Shown here piece after piece: positions 11,571 through 22,215 of a DNA stretch of 64,000 nt. The stretch spans positions 78,116,474 through 78,180,473 of the forward strand of contig CP154956.1 in the NCBI GenBank assembly GCA_039621445.1. Reading direction: 5' to 3'. The DNA is from Euglena gracilis (Eukaryota > Euglenida > Euglenophyceae > Euglenales). The notes beneath the pieces were generated by a model, which saw only the letters and a program-made list of their open reading frames with translations, had not been told where the DNA came from and did no database searches. Both the position numbers and the translations under genes were made by a program. Every line of letters begins with the position of its first letter. Position 1 is the stretch's first letter.

Positions 11571-13405
11571 GCCGAAGCCGGCCGTGGCCGCGCCGGCTCC
11601 CGCCTCCCCCCCGGCGGACCCCATCCCGGTGCTCGGCATCTCGGTGTTCGTCAATGCGGACCTCCTGGTCCGCCTGCTGGACAGCGTGGATTACCCGGTG
11701 CAGAAGGTGGTCATCATCCAGAACGGGCGCCACCCGGGCGTCGCTGCGGTGCTGCAGCGCTACAAGAAGGAGCGTCCTGCGCACCGCCGTGCCGAAGGAT
11801 GTTGGCTGGAAAGCTGAAGTTGTTTCTCCTACAGTGGAGGGTTTTGGACTTCATGTGAAATTAAATTCACATTGGGGTTTTCTAGGCCCTGGAAAAGGAC
11901 AATAAGGACAATATGGATAGTTTTAGAGTTGTAAAATCATGCTTACCTCCCTAACCCCCCCCAATTTGAAGCCCCCGGGGCAGGGTTTGATATAAGGAGG
12001 GCGTATATGGTTTAGGTGGGGGGTGTCCCCCCCCCCCCCCCCCCCCCCTACTGGCCCGCAGGGGGGTTCCGGACAACCCCCCCCCCACCTGCAAGGGGGG
12101 TCCGGACCGACCCTGGGGGGTACCCGGGACCCCCCCAAAAAGGGTCAATTTTTTTCCTCCGGCGCTTTGCGCCGAAGATTTTTTGCATTTTTGGCAACTT
12201 TTTGCCCAAAAAGTGCCCAAAATGGCACTTTTGGTCGTTTTGGGGGGTCAAAAATTTTCGGTCACCCGGACCGCGCCACTGTTTAGGTGGGGGGGGTGTC
12301 CCCCCCCACCCCCCCCTCCTGGCCCGCAGGGGGGGGGGTCCGGACCACCCCCCTCCACCTGTCCTTATATCAAACCCTGCCCCGGGGCTGCCATTTAAGT
12401 CTGTGGAAAACCTGGGGGTTTCCAATCGGGTGCCCGTGTGTGTGGCCCCAAAAACCTTTCGCGCTTCACGCCGTGTGTAAACAGTCAGGCTTTTTGGATT
12501 TCTGTTGACGTGGAAATCACTCTTTTTTCCGAGGGATTGCTAAGACTGTGGCAAAACCCGATCCATCTTGTATTTGTGTGCTTGTAGTTAGCCAGCGGCT
12601 TGAATACGTGCAGCTGCCTGGGGGGGGGGGGGCTGTTATTTGGATTTTTGGCGGGGATCCGGGGGGGGCTTCCATTTGGGGGCCGGTGTTCTTTGGGGGG
12701 GGGCCGTCTTTTTGGGGGGGGTTACTCATTCACTACCCTGCCGTGGCCACCTCCTCCAGGCCATATTTTCCAACACCAGCGCTTGATGCCTTTTTTTCCA
12801 TTTCCAACAAATTATGCTTAAGTTCCCAAAATCACATTTTTTTGTCTTTTGGGAAAAAATGTGGACCCATCTTATGCTGACATTTTGGTTCTTTTGTCCT
12901 TGTTGTTTGTTTTTTTTTTTTGCTCTTTCAGCCAAATACAGTCAGGACCGGCGGTGCTCTTGACTGGACGATCGAGTCCCACCCAGAGAACGTCGGCTGC
13001 GCAGGAGCCTGGAACAGAGTCCTCGAGGCAGCACCGGGCGCGGCTTATCACACCCAGGCTTCCTTTTTTGAGCATGACCTTCCACAGGTGGGAGCCATGG
13101 GCTGGCGCTTTAGACTTCGTGGGGGCGGGTCGGTTTTGGATGGCACTGAAGCACCACCAGCAGGCGCTATGATGTGCCGGCAGAACCTGTGGCGGGTGCG
13201 CCCGCACTCCCCCCATTTGGTACAACGAAGCCTGACTGCATCATCACCAACGACGACATCCGGTTCTACCCTGGGGCTCTAAAAAAGTTCCATGAGGGTG
13301 TCCGGCAGCACATCTCTGACGTGGCCGCTGGGCGGAGCAACAAGGTCATCCTGTACCCACCCAAGTGCCAACAGTTCTCATTTTCTGTCACCCACCCACC
13401 CAACC

Positions 13406-13443
<38 letters not shown>

Positions 13444-15937
13444 ATATCGTTGTATTTTCTGATACCTTTTTCCAGAGTTTTCTGAGCATATGCTGTGGTG
13501 CCAACACCTTTCGGTCGCCCCTGGTCCATTTCTAAAGTCGAAACCTTCCAGGGTTTGTCTACGCTGCAGTTTGTTGCCTTTCTTCTTCTTCACCCACCTT
13601 AGACACGATGTTCAGACACTAATGAACTCCTGCCGCACGCTTTAATGACTGCGTGATGGATGAGGCCGTTCCATAGACCCAGTGTCACTCTGGGGCCCCT
13701 TCACCCACCACACACCCCACTCCCCCAGCAGGCAGGCTAAGGATTTGCAAAATATTTTAAGGGTGATTGCACAAGAAAATTGCTCACCAAAAACCGCGAC
13801 GTCGCGTACCGTAATTTTTTCGGACCAAATTAGCTTTATTAGTTGTTGCATGATGAATCTAGTGGGCGCAACTGGGCAAGACGACTGTGCCACTCTGCAA
13901 GTTTGCACCGTGCTAGCTTTTTTTGTGGGTGCTGGGCTGGTCGTTTGGACGCTTCGTTGGCCTTTGAAGGTGTCACACGGCGCATTAATGTTCCGGTCGC
14001 CGCCTTGGAGCTGCTTTGCCATCCTGAAGCACGCAGTGGACGTCGTGGGGAAGTTTGATGAGAACTTCTGGCCGGTGTACCACGAGGACTACGGCCACTG
14101 TGCCCCGTGTGTGCGTGTGCGCGTGTTGTGTGGTGTGTGCACACACCACACAACACAACTGTTGTGTGGTGTGTACTCACATCACACAACACAACTGTTG
14201 TGTGGTGTGCTCACACACCACCGTCTTGTGTGTGTGCGCTCGCACGCGACCACCGTCCTGGCCCCCTGGCTTGACTTCAGCACAGCAGATTTCAATCAGT
14301 GCGTGTAGAATGGATGCGTCCTGCTGCTGGCCATCACCCTTACAGACGTTCTGCCAAAGAAGCCCTCCCCTTCCAAGATGTGTCATTGACCACGGTGCTT
14401 GGAGGGGGGCCGTTCACATGCCTTCCATTGGCCCCCCAACAAGGCGCAGTGCGGGGGACTACATGGTCCGCATGGCCCGGGCCAACCTGTGGCAGACCCT
14501 CATCCCCCAGGCTGTCGTCCAGCATGGCTGGGCCACCGACAAGTACGAGCCGGGCATGGATCGGGCCTCTCAAGATCAAGGCGCATGGGGCGTTGCTGGC
14601 ATTTTTTTTGCTAATCCTTGGAACCTCCGTTTGCGTTTGCCTTGGACATGCAATGATAATGTCCGCCAAAGGCACGGAGGCCATGGCTGGCGGCACGCAC
14701 ACCTGCACAAACCCCTAACCACAAACCGCGCACGTGCAAACACACGCACGTGCGCACACACACATATACGCACACACAGTCACATACAAAAAACTACGCC
14801 CAATTTCTAAAAGCTGATCGGGCAATAAGAAAGAGGTTTATTCCAAACCTGTTCTGCTTTCACCCCCCTTCTGCCATTTCTATATTTAAGCATGCCCCCA
14901 ACATCAAGGTTGCAGTGCTTGAGGAGTATATGCAGCCATTTGCTTACCCTCCCCCCCATTCGATTCCCAGGATTGTTTGCCCCCCCCCCCGCCTCCTGGA
15001 ATCACCTCACCTTTTCTTCCGCTTGTCCCTTCCTGGCTTGGCCCTGCTCCTGTTCATCCGCCAAATATCTAACCCCCTCGAGGTTTATCTGGACCAAGTT
15101 GGACGCAGAGGCCCCATAGTGGACGTGTGAGATCCACAGAACCCAGACCATTGGGCCCCCTTCCCTCCATGGTGGGTCCAAAGCAAGGGCCTGGGGACAA
15201 GCAGCAGCAGCAAAGGCACGAGCGGGGGAGCCCGTACTACGCGCTGAAGTGGGGCGTCGGGGAGACGCCGGGCATCTACGACGCCGGGGAGGGCTACTGG
15301 AACAAGCGCTGCTCCAACCAAGCCGGGAAGTTGGTCTGCGAGCCCCTGCCGAACGTGCTCTACAAGGACCCATTTGGCGGGCCTGCCCCTTCAGCCTCCT
15401 TTTCATACGTGCTGGATGTTAGGAGTATCTTTTCTCCCCAAGAGGACAAGCAGGAGGTCCATTACTGTCAGGGTTTATTTAATTTTTGTTGGCGAAATTT
15501 CTTTTCCTGCGCCAAAGCCCCTTTCTTAACCATCCTGAAGAACCCCGTCCAGGTATGACAAAAAAAGAGCAAAACACATAATTTTTATATTTTTGCAGCT
15601 TGCTGCTTCCTACAATGGCCACTTTTTGGCCCGAAATTTAAAAGTTTTCTGCCTTGGGGAAAAATCTCCCTCGAGATGCGAAATATGCATAAGCCATTAA
15701 GGTTGGGTCTTGAGATGGATTTCCCCAGTGGTTTACAGTGGCGCGGCCCCAGCCAACGACCCCTCGCTCCCCCTCTCCTTCTGGCGGTTCGACCCGGCGC
15801 TGCGGCGGTGCCTCCAGACGGGGGCCGGGGCGCCGTGCCGGTACAACGCGTCCCTCCTGCCCCACCCAGCCCTGGTCCCCCATGACGAGTACGACCCCGG
15901 CAGCCGGCAGTGGAAGCGGAAGTGGTTCAGACTCTGA
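11571..15937 (+). CDS. Family-2-like glycosyltransferase (multi-exon)
   Basis: Predicted to transfer a sugar from a nucleotide-sugar donor, probably in the secretory pathway; donor and acceptor are unknown. Exon about 11571-11772 gives VLGISVFVNADLLVRLLDSV and VQKVVIIQNG, the first beta-alpha-beta unit of a GT-A fold. Exon 12972-13051 (or from 12932 if a conventional acceptor is used) gives NVGCAGAWNRVLEAAPGAAY. Exon 13240-13368 gives IITNDDIRFYPGALKKF, where NDD is the likely DxD-type metal/nucleotide motif. Exon about 14015-14092 gives VVGKFDENFWPVYHEDY and exon 14457 to about 14570 gives DYMVRMARANLWQTLIPQAV; they join as HEDY-DYMVR, the acceptor-site ED motif. Exons about 15216-15372 (YYALKWGVGETPGIYDAGEG) and about 15735-15937 (NDPSLPLSFWRFDP, stop 15935-15937) complete it. 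The N-terminus and one or two ends remain uncertain. Confidence 0.7.
11981..12379 (+). mobile_element. MITE-like element, CAGGGTTTGATATAAG termini, 8-bp TSD
   Basis: Terminal inverted repeats CAGGGTTTGATATAAGGA and its complement TCCTTATATCAAACCCTG bound 399 nt. They are flanked by a perfect 8-bp duplication CCCCGGGG (11973-11980 and 12380-12387). The inside is poly-C/G hairpins, two 'GGCCCGCAGGGGG' segments and a CGGCGCTTTGCGCCG stem; there is no coding frame. CAGG termini with 8-bp duplications are typical of hAT-type non-autonomous elements. It sits in the first resolved intron of the glycosyltransferase gene. Confidence 0.85.
13052..13239 (+). other. Nonconventional intron (CAGGCTTC...GAAGCCTG) in the glycosyltransferase gene
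   Basis: Sequence seen: ACC-CAGGCTTC at the left and GAAGCCTG-ACTGC at the right, with perfectly complementary 8-nt ends. Removing three bases before CAG through five bases after CTG joins TAT CAC to ATC ATC ACC AAC in phase, giving YHIITNDDIRF, the spacing expected for this family. A GC-AG reading (CAG|GC...AAG|CC) also stays in frame but inserts three extra residues next to the NDD motif. Confidence 0.7.
13408..13440. repeat. (CA)n microsatellite
   Basis: About 16 CA units lie in an intron 40 nt downstream of a glycosyltransferase exon. Confidence 0.9.
14093..14456 (+). other. Nonconventional intron with CAC...GTG ends
   Basis: Left end GGC-CACTGTGCCCCG, right end CAAGGCGCAGTG-CGGGG. The CAC and GTG pair, and 9 of the first 12 bases are complementary, so the usual CAG/CTG pair has drifted together while keeping its pairing. 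Excision joins GAG GAC TAC to GAC TAC ATG (EDY-DYMVR), the expected glycosyltransferase motif. The first part is a set of GT/CA-rich inverted repeats (14103-14225). Confidence 0.65.
15591..15735. repeat. Intronic repeat, copy 1 of 2
   Basis: The stretch from TTTTGCAGCTTGCTG through GGCCACTTTTTGGCCCGAAATTT to CTTGAGATGGATTT recurs at 17892-18037 with scattered changes. Both copies lie in introns, one in the last intron of the glycosyltransferase gene and one in the first riboflavin synthase intron. This suggests an intron-borne mobile sequence or a local duplication. Confidence 0.6.
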
Positions 15938-17202
15938 TGAGTTTTGAGTCCGATTCAGGCTTCCTTGTACTGGACAAGACCTTCTCCGATGAGCTATTTT
16001 AAAGAAAATGTATGGGACGTTACACTTTGGATACCATTAACAGATTTTTCAAAACTTGCCAACCACCAGGAAGGAGACTAAAATTATGTCATTTGATTTT
16101 TATTCTGCAAAGACTCTGGCATCCATTTCATTGGATCTTTTAATCCTCTCAAGTGAATTATCCCCAAAGAATGTTCAGGCGCATACTTTCCGTGTAGACT
16201 CAAAGAAGGGGGCGAAAATAGGAAACCTGGGCACAGCTTCCTGACCTACCCTTTGCTACCTCTGCGGCTGTTGCGACACCTCATCATCTCATCTCCTCTC
16301 ATTCTCACCTCATCATTGTCTCTTTTGAAGCACTCGCGGATGATCTCGGTTTCGGTGCCACGCCTTAACCCCATTCCATCAGTAACAAAGTGGCTTGTGA
16401 AAGAAATCTGTACAGATATGTCCAGTTTTATTGTCAGAAGGAAAATTTTTGACTTTTCTTTCCCCAGGAAATTGCTCTTGCCGGGGGGGGGGGTTAGCAC
16501 TTGCCACTCTAGCTGAATCAGCTCGATTGATTTAACAAAAAAAATATATAATGGGGTGTTTGTTTTTCCTTTTCAAAATCAAAAGGCCAAAAAGCCCAGA
16601 ACAAATGTTGAAATAGCTTCATCAAAATCGTAAAAAATCTTTTGAGCAGGTTGGATGGACAATTTGACACTACATTGGGGGAGGCAAACAGGAAGGGCCG
16701 TGGTGACCAACTGTCGCATGGACCAACTGTCACCGATTGATGGGATAGGGTTAGGGTCAGGACTGAGGCCAAACTGGAGGCCGAAATGGAAAACCTTCAA
16801 TCTACGCATCTGACTTTCAGCCGGCCTGACGCCTGACCGCAATTACCATCAATAACCCAAAATTCACCGCGAGGGGAGGCTCATTATGCTGGGAAATTTC
16901 CACTGGTTGATGGGGGACCAGGTGAGAGGTCTCTTCTGGCTGAAAGCATGTGCTTTCAACGGTGAAAACACAATTCTTGAATTTCGATCGCCCTGCTGTG
17001 CACTTTCTATTGGAGCCACAGAGTAGATAGAGGAAGGACGAGGGTTCACCAAGGCGGACATTAAACAATGCTTCCATTTTGGTGTATATATTCATGATCA
17101 GATAACCTTTTCCCACCCTGACGGGAGGGGTGGGGGTCATTGGTCACCCTCCCTTCGGCCAACAGGGCGACGCTCCGCCCCCACCCCCTGCTCCCGCCGC
17201 AG
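15938..17202. other. Intergenic region between glycosyltransferase and riboflavin synthase
   Basis: No gene seen. It contains the 3' flank of the glycosyltransferase gene, a G-run near 16483-16492, and simple sequence. The final 60 nt are C-rich and lead into the GCCGCAG preceding the next start codon, as expected for a trans-splice acceptor. Confidence 0.4.
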
Positions 17203-17208
17203 GAACCG
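17193..17208 (+). promoter_or_regulatory. Probable spliced-leader acceptor for riboflavin synthase
   Basis: CCCGCCGCAG ends at 17202 and is followed by six bases (GAACCG) and the ATG. A pyrimidine/C-rich tract precedes it. Similar AG-then-short-leader arrangements occur before the starts at 52321 and 61052. Spliced-leader addition is known in euglenids; its use here is inferred. Confidence 0.45.
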
Positions 17209-20200
17209 ATGTTCACGGGCCTCGTCCAGGCCGTCGGGGTGGCGCAGTATGCGGCCGACCGCTGGCGGCTGGTGGTGACGTGCGAGGGCTTCTTTGCGGA
17301 CGTGAAGCTGGGCAGCCGGGCCTTGACTTGCATCCCCCTCTGCCAGGGGTTGCCTCTTTCTTTTGGTTGCAACGACACCATGACTGCAACCCAATTGTCT
17401 CTCATTGTGTCTGTCGAGTCTGGTTGCAGATTGGCTGGCTGGCTGGCCCAGATTTTTCTTTAAGGTTGGTGACCCAGGGTAGGGATGGGAATGAATGAAT
17501 GGTCGAGGCTGGACCCCCCTCCCTCGTGCAGGGGGTCTGGAGGAGTGGGTACCCCCCGGAGCGGTCCTTTGGGATTCAATGTTTAAAAAATAATTGGACC
17601 CAACATTGACCGCCCAAAACTGCCCCGAGTCCCTCTCCCCCACCAGGGGGTCCTCGCAGGGTGTGGGTGGTGCTGCCCCCCCCCCCCCGGTTGTAGATTG
17701 CCGTGGCCAGCTGTGGCTGGCCCGCTGCATTCAACGATAACCCGGCATTCCGCCGTGGTTGCATGGCAGCTGCCATCAGGCATCCCCTCTTGAGAATATC
17801 CATTCTCATTTCATGTGGCAAGTTGTACTATGTGTAATTTTGGGGTCCGGGTATGACAATGAAAGGGTAAAAACTTGATTTGCACACTTTTGCAGCTTGC
17901 TGATTCCCTCAATGGCCACTTTTTGGCCCGAAATTTCAAAGAAAAACACTGAAAAATTCTGTCTTGGGCAGAAATCTGCCTCAAGATGCGAAAATTTTGC
18001 AAGTCAGAAAGGTTGGTTCTTGAGATGGATTTTCACGAATTATTCTCCCGGATGCCTCCAATGTCAATCCCCCCCGGTGACAGCCGACTCTTGGCTTGTC
18101 ATCCGCTTCGTTTTAAAGCATATTGTTGTCTGCTTGTGGATGCCCCGTGCCCCATGCCCCATGCCCCCCTCCCCCTGGAAATCATGTTTGGGCACCTAAC
18201 TGTCAGACTACCCGTGAGAGGTGACAGCTTTTCGGGCAGGAGTAGATTCACATATGGTGACCTTGGGGGTTGTCCCGTGTATTAACTGAACACCTGTGTG
18301 CCTCACCCCCCGGGGGTGGTGGGTTTTTGAGAGTGGGTGGGTGGGGTTTTAACTGCTGGACCTCCCCCTGGGGGGGTCGTCAGACCCCCCTAGGGAGGGG
18401 GTCCAGACCATCCCCCTTTCAGAATTGAGGCAGGGTGGTATCCGGGACCCCCCTGGAACCAAAAATTTTCTCTGAAGCTTCGCACCAGAGAAGATGATGA
18501 ATTCTTTGGTGTATGTTTTTTAAGCCGTTTTTCTTCCCTTCAAAAATAAGTGTGCAAAAACGCCACTTTTGGGCCATTTTTCAAGCCCCCCCCCCAATTT
18601 TCCGGCGCTTCGAGTTTTTTTTTTTGCACAGGGGCTTCCGACCCCTCCTCACTCATTTAATGCCCAACGGGGGGGCGTACCATGGGCGGCACTTCACGGC
18701 CCGGGCCGACAGCATCGCCATCAACGGGGCATGCATGACGGTGGTGGAGTTCACCGCGGACTGGGCCGCCTTCGACGTGATGGAGGAGAGCCGCAACAAG
18801 ACCAACCTGCGGGACGGGATGCGCCAGCAGTCGACTCCCGTCAACCTGGAGAAGTCCATGCGGGTCGGGGATTCCATCGGTGTGTCTGTTGATGCTCTGG
18901 CATAACCTGGAGCTGTGTGAAGGAGGTGTGCGAAGTAACATGCAGCTTGATAAAGTTTTCCGAAAATAACACCACGAGACCATTTCTTTTCTTTTTTAAG
19001 ACTTCTTCTGGAGATTTCCCAGAAAAGAACATAATTTGGTGGAGTTACTTGTGGAAAAATTAATCCAGCTGCACGTAACGGCAGTGGAATTTCTTCCCCC
19101 AAAAGGTGTCTGGTGTCTGAAAGGTCCAATGCCACTCACTGCAGTGTGAGCCGCCTCGTCCCCTTACCTGAGGCTGGGTTTGCTTCAGAGCCCAAAAGGG
19201 GTCAGGAAATGGAAAAAACCTGCTCGCATAGGATTGGCCTGAATTTGGCGCAGCGTGCTGCAGCAGAGGTGGCTGGGGCACTGCTGCGTGGGGCAGGGCC
19301 ATGCCAATGTGCACACACCATCACCATATCCCATGGGCTGGCAGAGGCTTTGGAGCTGGGGGTTGGGTATGACCCACAAAATTCTCAGGTGTCCCACTAT
19401 TTAGTTTCCCTACTGTACTAAGTCACTGGAACACACAGAAAATTGTCTCGCCCCCCCCCCCCCAGGGGGCCACATGGTCAGCGGCCACATCGACGGCACG
19501 ACCACCATCCTGGAGCTGGGGCCCAAGTCCGACGGCTCGCTGGACGTGTGGATCGACCTCAGCGCCTTCCCCTCCTGGGCCTCGCTGCCCCCCCCCCCCC
19601 AAGACCATCATTAGACTGAACCCAAATGCTTTTTGCCCTGCAAAGTGGCCTGGGGGATACACCGCTCGCCAATGCCTTGGGCCCATCCAACTTCCTGTCC
19701 CTACCTGGTGGGATGATGCTTTTTTTGCCTCGGGGCCCTGCTTCAACCCTTCCATCATGTACAAGGGCTCGGTAGCTCTTGCTCAGCCCTTTCTGAGTGT
19801 TTAGAGTTTGCACAGCGCACTCCTGTCATGCAAATTCACATTCCTGTGACCTCACTGAGGCAGGGCAGGCTTCACAGGGTGCGCCGGGCAGGCTTCTGTA
19901 ACTGGGAATAGCCCCTGGGGGTGGTGGGTCCAGGAGTGGGTGTGGGCTTTGGTCGAAGTGCCAATTTTTTTTTGGGAAATCGCCTTAGACGGCCTGATTT
20001 TGGACCCCTAGGGAGGGTGGTCCTGCGCCAGGTGGCGTGTGTGGGAGGAGGTCTTAAAAAGAAGCTCAGTCCCAGGTCTTTTTCGTTTGCGGGGGGGGGG
20101 GGGGCTTCCTTGACCACCCCCCAAAACTGCCACACCTCTCTGCGGGGCTGCCGGCGACGGCTGCAGCCTGACGGTCGCGGAGGTGGCCCCCGACCGGTCG

Positions 20201-20370
20201 CGCTTCCGGGTCTCCCTCATCCCCCACACGCAGACCGTGACCATCCTGGGGCGCAGCTGGGTCCCAGGTTACGTCGTCAACGTGGAGTTCGACCATGCCA
20301 TGAAGGCGTCCCCCTGGACCACCCCGGCCGCCCCCGCCCCCGCCCCCTCCCTGCCCCCAGCCCTTGGTGC
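17209..20370 (+). CDS. Riboflavin synthase (alpha subunit type)
   Basis: Catalyses dismutation of two 6,7-dimethyl-8-ribityllumazine molecules to riboflavin, the last step of vitamin B2 synthesis. Exon 1, 17209 to about 17313, starts MFTGLVQAVG, the invariant N-terminus, and reads to FFADVKLG. Exon 2, about 18706-18879, gives DSIAINGACMTVVEF and TPVNLEKSMRVGDSIG. A GTGTGT...CCCCAG intron leads to exon 3, 19466 to about 19590: GHMVSGHIDGTTTILELG, the hallmark of the first lumazine-binding barrel. A 35-nt micro-exon, 19746-19780, encodes PSIMYKGSVAL. Exon 20156-20370 gives DGCSLTVAEVAPDR, VSLIPHTQTVTILG and GYVVNVEFDH, the second barrel. Both half-domains and their conserved residues are present. 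The exon 1-2 junction is not resolved to the base, and the exon 3 to micro-exon join is approximate. No stop codon directly follows the last exon; the C-terminus is Pro/Ala-rich and may continue into the RibD exons. Confidence 0.88.
17892..18037. repeat. Intronic repeat, copy 2 of 2
   Basis: Counterpart of 15591-15735, with the same landmarks in order (TTTTGCAGCTTGCTG, CCACTTTTTGGCCCG, CTTGAGATGGATTT). It carries an extra AAACACTGAAAA segment. Confidence 0.6.
18880..19465 (+). other. Conventional GT-AG intron of riboflavin synthase
   Basis: ATCG|GTGTGT at the left and a 13-C tract ending CAG|GG at the right. Joining gives GDSIG-GHMVSGH, the exact family sequence. It shows that conventional introns coexist with the CAG/CTG type in one gene. 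Confidence 0.85.
19781..20155 (+). other. Nonconventional intron in riboflavin synthase
   Basis: Left GCT-CAGCCCTTTCTGAG, right CTCTCTGCGGGGCTG-CCGGC. The first six bases are complementary (CAGCCC/GGGCTG). Excision joins GTA GCT CTT to GAC GGC TGC, giving KGSVAL-DGCSLTV, the universally conserved turn of the second barrel. No GT-AG choice gives this product. Confidence 0.8.
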
Positions 20371-20575
20371 AACCAGGCTGGGCAGCACGAACGGCGTTTT
20401 TTTTGTGTGTCACAGGCGGTCTGACGAGGGCATTTTCTGCTGCTGGCATCACAAGCACTTCAGCGGACGCCCCTCTGGGAAACCTTCCTCCCGTCCAGCC
20501 CCTGTTCTCCCCAGGCTCTTTTTCCCCAAAGTGTACTCCCCCAGACCTTTTTTTTCCAAGAATATGAGACACAAC

Positions 20576-20870
20576 CAGGCTTCTTTTTAAGTCACCTGAC
20601 CCCCCCCCCCCCCGGGGGCGGGGGGGTGGGTGGGTGGGTCCGGGCCGGACCCCCCCGGGGGGGGGGGGGGGTCCCGCCCCGGAGGCGCTGGGTATACCTT
20701 TTCGGCGCGAAGCGCCGAAAATTTTTGAAAATTGCCTTTAACGGGCCCGATTTTGGGGGGGGGTCCCCGGACCCCCCCCCCCCCCCCGGGGGGGGGGGGT
20801 CCCGCGCCACCCTGGGTGGGTGGGGGGGGACCCCCCCCCTCCCCCCCCGGGGGTCTTAAAAAGAAGCCTG
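20576..20870 (+). mobile_element. MITE-like element, CAGGCTTCTTTTTAAG family, copy 1
   Basis: 295 nt bounded by CAGGCTTCTTTTTAAG and CTTAAAAAGAAGCCTG, perfect 16-bp inverted termini, with a perfect 8-bp duplication GACACAAC at 20568-20575 and 20871-20878. The interior has poly-C/G tracts, the 'GCTGGGTATACC' segment, a CGGCGCGAAGCGCCG stem, and CACCCTGGGTGGG near the right end. No coding capacity; hAT-like by termini and duplication length. Confidence 0.92.
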
Positions 20871-21727
20871 GACACAACTCCCCACAACACGGATAGTGCA
20901 CAAACGCGCATTCCCTCTTACAAAGTGCGCAGGTGTGCACCGTTACGGATGCCCAGTGCTCCGCCCATCCTCCCTCTCGCTGTCTTGGCTCTCTTGCAGC
21001 AGGTTGTATGCGGGACTAGAATGTGCACATGCGCACACTCTTGAGTTCCTTGGCGGGCTGACTGTGATTCTGGTCGGAGAGGAGCCATTTCATGTTGTTT
21101 GTGAGCACAATTCTGGAGGGCATGGACCATGGCAGATAGGGGATGAAGCAGGGCACCGTTCCGTGGCGTTAGGAGTTGTGCACAGCCAAAGGAGTGCGAG
21201 CCAGCCCCCTCCTACCAACACCCTTAGTCAGACCCAAACTCAGGTAATCCCACATCGTGGTGTGCCGTGGTGCCCATGAGAAGGCATGCTTTTTCATGTT
21301 TCATTGTCATGTGAGGGAAAGAATTTTTAATTGTTATTATCTTAACTTTTTTTTTAAATCCATCAACAAAACTGGAGGGAGAAATGTATTTTTCAAAATC
21401 ATCAGATGAGGCACTTGTTCAAATCTCCCTTACACACCCTGCAAATGTGTTTCCTGCCCACAGTGTGGAAACAGTTTGCAGGCCAGGTATGCCATCGTTT
21501 CCTCAACTACGCCTGCACAGCCTTCCAGCAACTTCCGCAGCATCTTCCCTGCCCTCCCACCCAGGGTTCTGTGCCAGTGCTGACCTGTAGTCACAAGACC
21601 CTCACCACAGAAAATTATTCCCCAACAACAAGTAATTTTTGCAGCAACCTCCATATATTCATTAAAATACAAAAAATCCATTTTCTGTCAGAAAACGTTG
21701 AATTTTTTAACAAATCTGTTAGGAGAC

Positions 21728-22215
21728 AGGTTAGCGAGTACAGAGGTTGGTGACAGGTCCTTATAGTGACAGGTTAGCGAGTACGGGGCTTAGGTGTCAG
21801 CTTCCTGGGAGGACAGTTTACTGGGGGGTATGCAAATTTTGCAAAAGAATGCAAATTTCAAGACTCTGCTTTTGTATATAAAAAAAAGAAAGAGAGAATT
21901 ATGCAATTTGCATGTTCTTCCCTGCCGAAATGGAAACAATTTTGGCCCCGCCTGCATTTTGTTTCTCCCATCCACCCCCGCATCTCAAATCCTGGTGGGG
22001 GAAGGGCTTGAAGTTGAGGTGACCTCATTTTTCGAATTTTGACAATAAAATTTGAAAAAATCGCAATTAATTTTGATTTTTGATTTCTGGGTCAGTTGGG
22101 TCGAAAGGTTCACCCCCTGGGAAACTGTCACCTACCTCCACAATCGCTGACCTTTCACCATAGGGACATGTCACCTACCCTTGAACTCGCTGACCTGACA
22201 GTTTCCTGGGGAGGG
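21728..22215. mobile_element. GTGACAG-family repeat element
   Basis: The left side carries GACAGGTTAGCGAGTAC twice with GGTGACAGGTCCTTATAG. The right side carries the complementary CTGTCACCTACC, CATAGGGACATGTCACC and ACTCGCTGACCTGACAG. Another copy with the same inverted plan lies at about 63443-63785. Internal sequence includes TTTTCGAATTTTG and TTCTGGGTCAGTTGGGTCG, also present in the other copy. Boundaries are approximate. Confidence 0.6.

Noticed and set aside
11477-11905. Arg/Pro-rich frames overlapping the first glycosyltransferase exon
   Set aside because: Shadows of the GC-rich coding frame, which itself shows the GT-A fold sequence.
20626-20859. Gly/Pro-rich frames in the MITE interiors
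   Set aside because: Generated by poly-C/G runs and not conserved between copies.
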